Shown here in pieces: positions 46,799 to 57,869 of a DNA stretch of 64,000 bases. This stretch comes from Bilabrum cf. latius (lineage: Eukaryota; Bigyra: Bicosoecida; Bigyra; Bicosoecida). Within the stretch, counting starts at the first letter, position 1; each line of letters starts with the position of its first letter. The notes beneath the pieces are model-generated. The model was not told the DNA's origin. It worked only from the letters and a program-made list of their open reading frames with translations, and searched no databases. The position numbers and the translations under genes were made by a program. The stretch is from contig OZ237739.1 of NCBI GenBank assembly GCA_965178125.1, positions 558,001 to 622,000 of the forward strand. Reading direction: 5' to 3'.

Positions 46799-49700
46799 GA
46801 AATTGGAAATCCCTCGCAGTCTCCCGACCCTGTGGGCTCAGCAAATGGTGCGGCAAAGATTGATGATCGTAATCATACAACCATCATACCAGACTAGTCC
46901 GGCCCGACTACTCTCCGTCTTGATGGTGTACCGGAACCGCGCGAGGGCTCGAGGTCGTGCTGTAGCTATATCGCGTTCGGGTTCCTCGGTCCTATGCTCA
47001 GCCAAGGTGTGTCCAAGCCGATCGAACCGGAGGATTTGCCTGCTTTAGAGGCATCTTAGTCCTGCGAGCGTGTGGTACCGAAGTATGCGAGGGCTTGGCA
47101 GACGGTGTACGCACCAGGCGCATCACCGCCGGCATGGGAACGCAAAGTCCCCGGTGACGAACGTTCCCTAGATGACCCCGAGGCATCGCCATGCTGCGCA
47201 TGGTCTTCCTTCTGTCCCTGTGTCTGCACTGCCCGCGCCTCTCCGAAGCCATCGGTTTGGTCGGCCGTAATTTCCGTGGAGTGGGGTCGCACTTACCTGG
47301 TCGTGGCACTCATGCTGTTCTGCAGGGGGGTAGAAGTCTGCAGAGCCCTGATTCTACGAGAACTTATATCTTCACTGACTGCATAGGACTGGGAATGGAC
47401 CGCTATTTGGTCTGCTGTACTGGCGCTCGCCACTGCGACGGTCACGACAACGGACCAGCACAGGCGAGCGCTGGGCACAGCAGTGGGCATCGACTGCAGG
47501 ACAGGGCTCATGACTCTGATGCACTCGAAGCTGCTGAAACTACCCCCTGCCGCGGTAAGCAAGGGAGTACTGAGCACGCTCACCGGTACTGATTCATCCA
47601 AGGTGGTGGATCTGCTCATGTGGGCCGCGCGCGGGCTGGGTGGGCCAATGGTCCTGGTGGCCGCCTTTGTGATCGCAGGGAGAATGCTGGGGCTGGCCGT
47701 GCTGGCCGCCGTTGGGATGGCACTCCTCATGGTTCCAATCAACATATGCGTGGCGGGCGGGTTTGAAGCGACGCAGCAGAAGCTCATGGCGTCGCAGCAG
47801 GCCAGGATGAAGGTGCTTGGCGAGACGCTGCAAACGATACAGTACGTTAAGTACTTCTCCATCGAGGGTATCATCGGTCGTAGGATTCAGAGGCACAGAG
47901 CGTCTGAGCTTAACGCAGTCAAGGGCTTCAACTTTACGATTGCCGCGCTGATGAGTCTCGTGTGGTGCGCATCGACCCTTCAAGCGTGTGCCGCATTTGC
48001 GGCGTACCACTTGATGGGCGGCGTGCTTACCCCTCAGATTGTGTTCCCTAGCCTGTTTTGCTTCAACATGACGGTGTGGGAGCTCCTTCACATCCCAGAG
48101 AGCATCGCAAACGTCATCTCTGCGATCGAGTCGATCCGGAGGATATCCAGCTTTCTGGCCATGCCGGAGGTGGCTGGGCTCGGGGAGCCTATCCGCGAGC
48201 TTACAGCGGCAGGCACTGGCAGCAGTGCCGGGGACAGTCCAGCCGAGTCCCCAGTGCTGCTGGACACCGGCGGATCCATGTCGCGGAGGTACTACCTGGC
48301 GCCTGCTTGGCTCAGCAAAGACAACGAGAAAAGCAAGGAGCAGAAGGGTGCCAAATCAACGGAAGAGAGGGGGATGGCAGCAGAGCAGCTTGGCGAGGAA
48401 AAGGAGGAGCGAGACATGTTTCTTGTGCTATTCTGCTGCTGCATATACTGGTGCGAGCCCTCGGAGCAGGTCGCCGGTGTGCAGCCTACAACGCCTTCCA
48501 TGGCACAAGGAGCTTCGATATAGACCGCAAGCGGCGATGCTCTTGCGCAGCCTCTACTAGAAGCGAGCCAAGATCGGCCAGATGATCTTACTGCAAGCCT
48601 GGTGGCGCCCAGGGGCGAGGTTGGTGATGATACGGGAGGCAAGGCCACCGAAACGGTTTCCAAGCAGGTTATTTCGGATCTCAAACTGTCGCTGCATGCA
48701 AACGAGCTAGTTGCTGTGGTTGGTCCTGTGGGTAGCGGGAAAACGTCGTTGCTGCTCGGCCTGCTGGGCGAACTGGCCGGCGGTGACCTGGAGACAAACT
48801 CTGAGAGTGGAACCGTCGCTGCCGGGGCGCGGGTCAAGACGGGTTCTCGGGTGGCGTACGTGCCGCAGGAGTCGTGGATCCAGTCCGCCACACTGCGTGA
48901 CAACGTTTTGATCGGAGGCTGCGGCGAGGCTCAAGCCGACCCCCGCAGGTCCGCTACTACGTCAGAGCTGTGTGGTTCCATGAACAGAGGTACGCTACTC
49001 CCGTTCGACCGCGGGCTGTACGATCGAGTCATTGACGGCGCTTGCTTGACGACTGATCTGCAGCAGCTGGAGGGCGGTGACATGGCCGAGCTCGGAGAGC
49101 GTGGAGTCACAGTCTCGGGCGGGCAGAAGGCCAGGATATGTTTGGCAAGAGCCATGTACGCGCTGCCTGACGTGTACCTTCTTGACGATCCGCTGAGTGC
49201 AGTGGACGCTCACACGGGCGAGCGACTCTTTAACGATGCCATTAGTGGATTCATGCTGGGTCGATCTGCGGTTGCAGCTGCAGGAAACACGGAGCATCCA
49301 GCAGGTGCCAAATCCGCGTAGGATCAATCGGTTGCCGCCGACGATTCGATGGCTACTTCAGAGATCGGGACTGGACCCGCGGCCGTGCTGCTGGTGACAC
49401 ACCAAGTGCAGTTCCTGCCTCGATGCGACAAAGTTCTTGTGATGGATGATGGGAAGGCCCTTCATTTTGACACCTACGAAAACTTGGTGTCTCAGGGTGT
49501 ATCATTTGCCTCGTTGACTTCGGATGACATGAATAAGTAGAGCTCCGTGGGAGACTCTTCAACGGTAGGATCTCAAGTTCTGAGCTCACCGCGTGTCCAC
49601 GGTATGAAAGGAGAGGAAGGCAGTCCGCGTCACGGGGCACTGCTTGCCCCGGTCATGGCTCAGCAGAGGGGGCAATCCACAGGAGCCGCTGGGCACGCAG

Positions 49701-52174
49701 CAGGCATGGAAGGCGCATACGCAGTCGGGACGCCAAAGATGGAATCCAACGGCAGAAGTCGATACCTTAGTGCGGACGGTCCGCACGTCGCAGTTGCGGG
49801 CAGTCCGTGGGGCGGGCTACCGCCTGGCGTAATCGCAGCTTCTGAGTGTTCGGATGCCAATGCACAGGTCAAGGAGGCCCAGGGCAAGGCCATGGCTGGT
49901 GCGAGTCACCGTGGCATCGTACTTGAGCAAAGAGGACACACTGTACATGCGATGCTTCACGGGATCAGTGCCATGGACGGCGAAGCAGACGCATTCGCCC
50001 CCCCTGTTGCCAAGAGGCAATCAAGTGCAGCTTCATCAGTGGCCTCTACAGGGTCGGCGATCGTGAGGCTGACCGACGACGAAGAGAGGTACGAGGGCAC
50101 GGTCGGCATGGACGTATACTGGGAGTATTTCGTGTCGCTTGGCGGCTGGTCCTTCCTGTTCACGTTCGGGCTCCTTTCAATTGCGCTACAGGGGGCCCAG
50201 GAGGGAGGCAGTGTCTGGATCGCGCTTTGGACCGGGAGCGGACGTGGTGGAGACCTGTCGCAGGAGCGATCTCCTCTCCTTCGGCTGGGCTTGTCTTCTG
50301 ATATGTGCCTGATCGTCTACCTAGCTCTCGGTGTGATGACTGCCTTGTTCTCCGTTGTCAGGAATTTTGCGTGGTTCCAGGCAGCTGTGGAAGCAGGAAG
50401 GCGCATGCACGACCTTCTGCTGGGAGCGGTGCTGCGAGCTCCGCTTAGCTTCTTCCAGACCACGCCACAAGGGCGTATTCTGAATCGGTTCTCGAAGGAT
50501 GTCACAGAGGTCGACCAATCGCTTCCGGATGAGCTCAGTGACGTGCTGTTGATCATATTCAGCACGGGATTCAGCCTTGTCGCTGTGTCTGTTGCTTCTC
50601 CGTGGTTTCTGCTGGTCTTTCCTGTCGTGGGTCTGATCTACTACTGGGTCATGTCGTATTACCGAGCCTCAGCGCGGGAGCTGAAGAGGCTGCAGGCGAT
50701 TTTCTATAGCCCCGTGCACCAGAGGATGGGCGAGACAGCCGAGGGCCTCGTGTGCATTCGTGCGTTCGGCCTGCAGGACCATGAGAGGGAGCAGCTTTGG
50801 ATTGCCATCAACCGCGCCAATACCGTCGAATACACGCAGCGAATGGCTAGCGTCTGGATGGCCATGCGCGTTGATCTGCTCGGGGCAATGTTGATGGCAG
50901 GCGCATGTGCCATGGCCACACTGGCAATCACGCCAGGCCCGGACAAGTACATGGCCGGCGAAGCTACTCTCCTAGCTTTGAGCGTTTCGGAGGCTTCTGG
51001 CCTGCTGGACGGAATTGCATGGCTTGTTCAATGCATCTGCATGGTGGAGGCGGATATGGCCAGGGTGGAAAGGCTGAAGCATTATGCCGCCATCAAGCCA
51101 GAAGGCGAGCTGCGAGCGGGGAAGCCAGTAGCAAGCGGCGGTAAATCACCTGCAGCTGGCAGCAAATCTGCTTCGCAGCTGGTGCCCCCTCCCTCAGACT
51201 GGCCCACCCGTGGAGAAATCGAGTTCAAGGATGTGTGGCTAAGGTACAGGAAAGGCTTGCCAAATGTGCTGCGGGGCGTGTCGTTCCGCGTACCCGCTGG
51301 CTGTAAGGCGGCCCTGGTGGGCCGCACTGGGAGCGGCAAGAGCACCACTCTGGCTGCACTGTACAGATCGGCGGATATCACCAGGGGAAGTGTTGTTATC
51401 GATGGCATTGATACTGCAACCATGGGCCTCAGAGACCTGCGGGAGAACCTCGCTATCGTGCCGCAGGACGGGGCTGTCATCTCCGGCACCATCCGCTCGG
51501 TGGTATCGCCCCAGGGGCCCGACCCTCTGCTCGGACCTCGTAGCCGGCTGTCGCTCCATGCGTCATCTTCAGAACATGCAGCGGGTCGTCGTATGAAAGC
51601 AGATGAGTCTGTTAGTGAGGGTGTGCGCAGGCTGGAGCTAGGTCTCGAATGGGATCCGGACATGGGGAGGCCGTACGTGGAAGCTCCTGGCGATGGTCAG
51701 ATCTGGAGCGCATTAGAACGAGTAGGAATGGCGGAGCGGGTCCTAGCGATGGAAAGACGACTCGACACTCCCGTAGACGAGGGTGGTACCAGCCTCAGCT
51801 TGGGCGAGAGGCAGCTGCTATGCCTTGCAAGGGCGCTGCTTCGGGACGCTCCAGTGCTCGCGCTGGACGAAGCGACGGCCTCTGTGTCTGTGGAGGCAGA
51901 CCAGGCCGTGCAGTAGGCTCTGCGAGAGCACTGCAGGGGTCGAACTATCCTAACGATCGCGCATCGATTGGCCACGATCATCGACTATGATGTGGTTGTT
52001 GTGTTGGGAGATGGCCGGGTGTTGGAGCAAGGTTTGCCGGCCGATTTGCTGCAGCAAACCGACAGCGCCTTTGCTTCAATGGTAGATGCTACTGGGCCAG
52101 AGTCCGCTCAGTTTCTGCGAAGAGCTGCGCGGCGGGCAGCACGAAGGAAACCAGCGAAACGGGGGGCGTAGTGA
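46799..52174 (+). CDS. ABCC/MRP-type full ABC transporter (TMD-NBD-TMD-NBD)
   Basis: One open frame to TGA at 52172-52174, TAGs at 46895, 47057, 47384, 48521, 49319, 49538, 51914 and 52169. The N-terminal AFGFLGPMLSQGVSKPIEPEDLPAL matches the ABCC lead into TMD1; it begins before the first ATG (46994), so an upstream exon is likely and the start is unresolved. NBD1: Walker A GPVGSGKTS near 48725, VPQESWIQSATLRDN, signature VSGGQKAR near 49115, Walker B VYLLDDPLSAVD with Asp in place of the catalytic Glu (usual for ABCC NBD1), H-loop LVTHQ. TMD2 about 50110-51060. NBD2: GRTGSGKST near 51320, signature LSLGERQ, VLALDEATASV, then after a TAG TILTIAHRL. The role is ATP-driven export of organic anions or conjugates by family. 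The NBD1-TMD2 linker is long and low complexity. The last two codons are TAG TGA. Confidence 0.93.
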
Positions 52175-52347
52175 GCCGCGGCGAGACCATACTGGCATGC
52201 ACGGTAGATTTCACGAAGTTCTGCCCAGTTAGTAGTCTTGACTACTCTTTGTTGCTGCTGATTGAGACTACTATCATATCGGATCCGATTCAATTAAATT
52301 TGTAGGAAACACCTAGTCACCCAAGTCAACAAACAAGCCGGCCAAAT

Positions 52348-55300
52348 TTATCCTATTGTGCCCGCTATCTGCCGATGGATAGTGTGCAACAGCTGGGTGG
52401 CCTACGCTCGCACCGGATGATCTGCAGCCAGCAACGCAAGAGCTCGGGCCTGCATTACAGTAGCAGGTTCAAGTGCCTCAAAGAATCTACCGCGATCCAG
52501 CAGCTCGCAGGCAAGCGAAAATGAAAGCTGCGCACTGAGCGGAGGCCGGCTGCCGCTGGACTGCAGCCTCCAGCCAGGCCGGGTTTTCTACTCGTCTTCC
52601 CATTTCGAGCACACCTTGATCCCGGCTTGCCAGGCCTACGTGGCACCATCCAGATCACCAACGTTCGCAAGAGTTTGCATCTGCTGCCCAAAACAGTTCG
52701 CGGCCCGCAAGGGCCAGTCTGGAAGCGTGGCCGGAGACGCCCGCAAGCACGCCTGCCCTGCCCTGCCGATGATCGAAGCAGATTGCTTGAGCGCACCAGC
52801 CTCTGCCAGCAATTTCGCAGCTTTAGAGGCCTACTAAATCAGCTGCGGTACACCATCCGGGATGCAGTACGGCTCCAGCGTCTCGATGCATCGCTGCAGA
52901 GCATCGGCTGCTTGATCTGTGTTCCCAAGGCGCACGGCGCACACGCCAGTATTGAAGTAGTAGGAAGCAAGCCTAGGGCCCCCTTCGTCTGGCCTCAATG
53001 CCAGTAGCTCCGCCGTGCATTCGATGTTCATCTTGAGCGCCCTCTCGCCCTGTCCGCAGTAGAGAAGAGCGGTGGCCAAGTTGCCCTTGCACGCAAGTGC
53101 GCCCGGCCTGCAGTCCTCGGTCCCAGACTCAGACATTGCGATTTGAAATTGCTCCAGCGATTCTTCTAGCACCGGAATGGATCTATCTGGCATGCCTTGT
53201 GCGATGTAGATAGAGCCAAGCTATTGCAGCGCCCTTGCAAGTTGCTCTGCCCCACCTCCAGTCGACTTGATCCTCCTTCCGATCGCAATACTCTCTCGGT
53301 TCAATGCAAGTGCGTCGTCAAGCTTTTTTGCTTGGACCAGGCAGTCGATTGCGTTGTATATTTCTCGCTTGTATGCACCAGAAGCCTCCCCATAGGTCTA
53401 CTTGATCACGGACAGGAGCCTCATGTACTTGTCATTCGCCTCCGCGAATTGGCCCATGTGCTTGAGGCACATCGCGATGTGCGCGGAAGTTGTCAAAGTG
53501 TCGCTGTAATCCGCGCGATATAGCGCCCGTTGATTCTCCTCTGCCTCCATAAATGACTAGAGCGCCACCGAAAAGTGACCCGCAGACATGTGCATGAGAC
53601 CAAGGTTGCTCTGAGTGGACACGAGCATAGTTCTAGCGTCGCTGGCACTGATACACGGACCGGTCAGCTCGGCAATAGCATCTAAGCACCAACTCAAGTG
53701 TGCAATCGCTGTTTCAATGTCTCCAATCATGTGGAACAACTACCCGATGTAGTTTCGCGCCTCGATCATTTGCCTGACAAGCACATATCTAGCTTTCAAA
53801 TTAGGATTGTCCAACCGAAATGCAACCTGCTCTTCGGACAAGGCCTCTCGAATCAGTCCAAGAGACTTGGCATGGTCAAGACACTACTGATAAATGCGTG
53901 TAGCTGCCTCAAGCGCTACTCCTCGGCAGCCGGGGCGAGATAGAGGCCGCATGAGAGTGCCAACACCATGGGGCCCAAGAATCAACTTGCTCCAATACTC
54001 GGACCTAGTGCCAAGCATAGCAAAAACCATAAAAACTTGCGGAAGCTCATCCGACGCTGCCTTAGTAAGCGCTCTGATGACCTAAATCAGCACATGAATG
54101 GGTTTCCCGGTCACTGACAATGCTCGGACGAGCAGCGCAGGAACCATCGCAACAAGCTACCCGTGTTCGAGTGATGCACCCATGAGCTATAGAATCTAAG
54201 CAACTTCACCAAATGGCGCATCGGGCTCTGCCTGCACGGATGATTGAGTGTGGGCGAGCTGTCGAAGTAGCCCTTGCGTGTGTCTGACGAGCAAGTCGGT
54301 ATTGAGGGAGCCATCAGTACCAGCCTTGAACACGTCGCGCTTTGCTGCTTCAGACACGCCAATGACCTTGGACGGAAGATCAGTGCCTGCGGCAGGACTT
54401 GACTCTGATCCATCTTCGTGGGGAGCTTCTGCGTCGATATTGTCGTCCCGCTCAGTAGCTCCGGTTGATGGACGCAAGCTGCTGCTTCTGGCCCGCGTCT
54501 GCAGCCAATGCCTCAGCAAGGGCTCGGCGCAAGACTGCCACGACTGCTTTGCAGAGCCGGAACCCGCACAGTCCGGCAAAGAAGCACCCCTGGCGCACAA
54601 TATCCGCGCTCGCAAAGCCACGGCAACCAGTCGGTCTACAACTGCCCCTGCAACCCGCGGTTCAAGGCGGCTCGCTCGCACGGTTTCAGCAACTGACATG
54701 AGTGCGTCTGCCAGCGCGTCTCCCATGGGAGAGATTGCAGCGGGAAGTCCCGCACAGGCTGCAACCTGAAACAGAGCTGCAGACCATGGTGCACCACCTG
54801 CGGCTTTGGCACACCTAACAGTATACCGCAGTAGGTGGCCGAATGCTCGAAGTGGAAGTCCTACTGAATGCAGACCCTCTTTGCACGCTTTTCGAATCTC
54901 GAACATCTTGGCGATTGGTACGTCAGCAACCTCTTCATAAGCTTGGGATTCTGGCTGCAAGGGCCAAGCTCTTGCAACGGAGCTGCCGACTAGCCGCAAC
55001 TCCTCGTACACAGCCATAGATGCCTCCTGCAAGTTGCGGGCGCTGTACAGTCCTTGTATTGCATCTGTCATTGAGTCTCTTGCGCCCTTGGCAGTCACAG
55101 GAGTGCCGTACGATACGCCGTCAGCACACCCTCTCATCCTGCTGTCGGGGCAAAACCGAGGCAGTCCCAGCTACCGTGCACGACTGGCAGCTTGCGGAGG
55201 CATCATGCAGGATAGGTTAGCGTTTCTCCCATGCATCATGCGGGGACAGCACGCTACAATGAACAGCGTGGCGTAGGACTCATTGGTCTAGCTGCTGGCA

Positions 55301-57741
55301 CTGGCAGTGGGATCTGCATCACCCGTAACAGTTGATGCCTGCATCCCTACGATGCCCGCCCCTGCATTTTCGAATGAGATCGAGAGAGGACCGATGTCTT
55401 TCAAGCATTCCATTTTGCCTTGCTGTGTGGCAAGCCAGCTTGCAGCACCCTTGCGCAATACAGCAGCAAAATGACTAGACCACGCTCGATGCATGTCTTT
55501 ACAGTCTGATCGCAGTCTTGGCGGCAGCACATGTGGCAGTAGGACTGGACCGGATGAGAGCATCTCGTCGGGGCGGCCAGCTCGCTGCACTGCGACAATG
55601 GACCAGAATCGAGGGGCCATATCGGAGCTGGTGGCCATGGCGTTCTAGAACACTACGTCTGGGCACAGAAGCCTGTGAGTATCGAGAAGGAACCGTTGGC
55701 CGGCACCACCCTAGTGCAACTCTACATCAAAAGGCAAATGGCAATAAATGGGCTTCGCTACTGCTGTGGTGGCTGACGCATGCGTGACCCGTCTTGGCAG
55801 CGCTGGACACGACAGGTCTACACCGGCTTGCACCAGGGTCTCTGCAAGACCCCTGGCAAGGCGAACGGGCCGATAGGGGCCTAGAAGTTGCAACATTGTG
55901 TCTGTCCCAGACGAGTCATGTGCGGCAGCACGCATTCTTACCGCGTCCATCAAGAGCATCGAGTCTCCATCCGATGATACAGAAGCCGCTAGCGCTTCCA
56001 TCTCGATCATGTTACACCCTAGGCTCTACATCCAGAGCTTGGCATCGGTTCCCACCGGTGGAACCTTCCGTTCAGGGTCGTGAATGCCTCTGAAAAACTC
56101 CCTTGGATCCGTGTTGCTGCTCCAAGTCAGCGGCGGCTCAACCACATTTGGGCCAGCGGCAGCCTGACCAGCTGGTGGATCACCCGGTCGATAGCTGTGG
56201 GTGACAACGTGCTCGGTTTGCATGTGACAGCCAGTGAGATGAAATCGGTCCGCCACTTGCCGGGCAAGTCCCAATTGGGCTTCATCACAGTGCAAGTGCA
56301 AGCGACTGTCTTGCGAGCCGAGGCGCAAAGTGTGCGCCCCCACTGCCAGGCGAGCGAAGGCTTGCACACGGCAGGATCGCACAGACTGCAAACTGGGCGA
56401 CGCAAGCAAATCGTACATGCTCTTCTTTTGAGTAGCACCTGCACCTGCATCTGCACCTGCACCTGCACCTGCACCTGCACCTGCACCTGCACCTGCACCT
56501 GCACCTGCACCTGCACCTGCACCTGCACCTGCACCTGCACCTGCACCTGCACCTGCACCTGCACCTGCACCTGCACCTGCACCTACGCCAAGTCCAGAAG
56601 CTACACCGGTTCCAGAGCTGTACTGTGGCCCATCTCCACCGCTCTCATCCAATGCACAAGCGAACGCCTCCGAACTTGAAATATCTCCGGCACCAGCCCC
56701 AGATTTGGGGTGTTGGTCATCACCAGAACTAGGTAGATCTATATCAACGCAAACCGTGAGAGGAGCGCTAGCCTCAACGATGTCAGAATCGTGAATCCAT
56801 GCAGCCGCTGCTGCTTCCCGCTTGGCCGCTTTGGCAGCCGCTGCCTCAACACAATAGATCCCAATTTCGTCGCTTGGCGTCTTCATAAAGACTCCGCGTT
56901 GGATGCTTTGGGCCTTGGCCCCGCCAGCTCGACCTGCAGATGCTGACAGGAGCTGTACTGATGGAGTGGCGCTCTCCAGCCCGACACGGGCTCCCTCAGC
57001 TGCGCGGCATCTATCAAGAGCAGTCAGCAGCCCCGCCAGTTCTTGGGCGGATGCAACAGCATCTGCGTAGAATTCATCCCCAGCATTCGCTAGTTCATCT
57101 CTGCGGGACTGCTTCTCCAAGTTACTCGTCGGAATCTGGAGGCGAATCTTTCTGAATCGTTCCTGGTGGTCCCGTTGGTTCGGTGTCCATGGAGATACGT
57201 TCTGAGTGCCGCTACCCACAGTACTTGAAGGTGCTGTGGTCTTGCTAGAAACGCTCTCAGTCTTTGTTTTTGATAGGGGCTATTGCTGCATTTCAATTGC
57301 TTCGGTGACCAACGGTGCCGCTTGCGGACTGGTCGCATCAGCGCCAGCTTCGATGCACATGGGTGCATATGCATGACTAACAGCAGCAGCTTTGCTTGAA
57401 CTGAAATCCGATGCTGCATGTGAAGAGTCGGGAACAGACTGCCTAGTTGTGGATGCGCAGAGCTTCGGTGCACCATGTTCGCAGATCGGCGGTGTGATGT
57501 CGACTAGAGAATACTCTGGTGCGTTTCCTCTGCGATAAGCATACGGCACTGAGCTTGCTCCAACACTTCTCTCTTCTGCAGGCCGTGCGGAAGCGGGGGC
57601 TGCACCAGAAGCCTCTTGTTCCTGACGCGGCTCAGCTGCAGCATATGGCTCCTCATCCTCAACACCGATATCCCTCAAACAATCCTCGAGAACTGCATCA
57701 AGCGCGTCACTATCTACAGAATTTCCACCGCTGGCAGACAT
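52348..57741 (-). CDS. CLU-like central domain plus TPR (kinesin-light-chain-type) protein
   Basis: Single minus-strand frame from ATG 57741 to TAA at 52350-52348, 1797 residues, with about 20 in-frame TAGs, including two consecutive ones at 52836-52831. The middle reads VELH-UAG-GGAGQRFLLDTHRLLCPDVVF, resembling the clustered-mitochondria (CLU) signature D-G-R-x-Y-x-L-D-x-A-R-L-x-P-P. The C-terminal third is TPR helices of kinesin-light-chain type (LQ-UAG-LGSIYIAQGMPDRSI, LYCGQGERALKM, FNTGVCAVRLGNTDQAADAL). A (Ala-Gly)n tract from a hexanucleotide repeat lies near residue 420. CLU proteins bind mRNAs of mitochondrial proteins and affect mitochondrial distribution; here this is inference from partial resemblance. 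The frame also opens 33 codons upstream to an ATG at 57840, but that part is AT-rich and UTR-like. Converges with the ABC transporter, 173 bp away. Confidence 0.8.
56435..56584. repeat. (GCACCT)25 hexanucleotide repeat within coding sequence
   Basis: 25 perfect-register copies of GCACCT on the plus strand, with one GCATCT variant at 56447-56452. Read on the coding (minus) strand it gives an alternating Ala-Gly tract with one Asp. Likely length-polymorphic. Confidence 0.97.
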
Positions 57742-57869
57742 AACTGCCTGAATGCAACAAGAACCGTCGAAACGAATTGCGATTTCCAGATTCCGAGTGC
57801 CACAATTGATATTGCACCAAAAAATAAAAAGCTCTGCCATAGAATCAATACTCCATAACGATCAGACAA

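Noticed and set aside
47072-49540. Separate half-transporter genes split at TAG
   Set aside because: TMD, NBD1, linker, TMD2 and NBD2 are in one frame in normal ABCC order, and the H-loop lies beyond a TAG in both NBDs.
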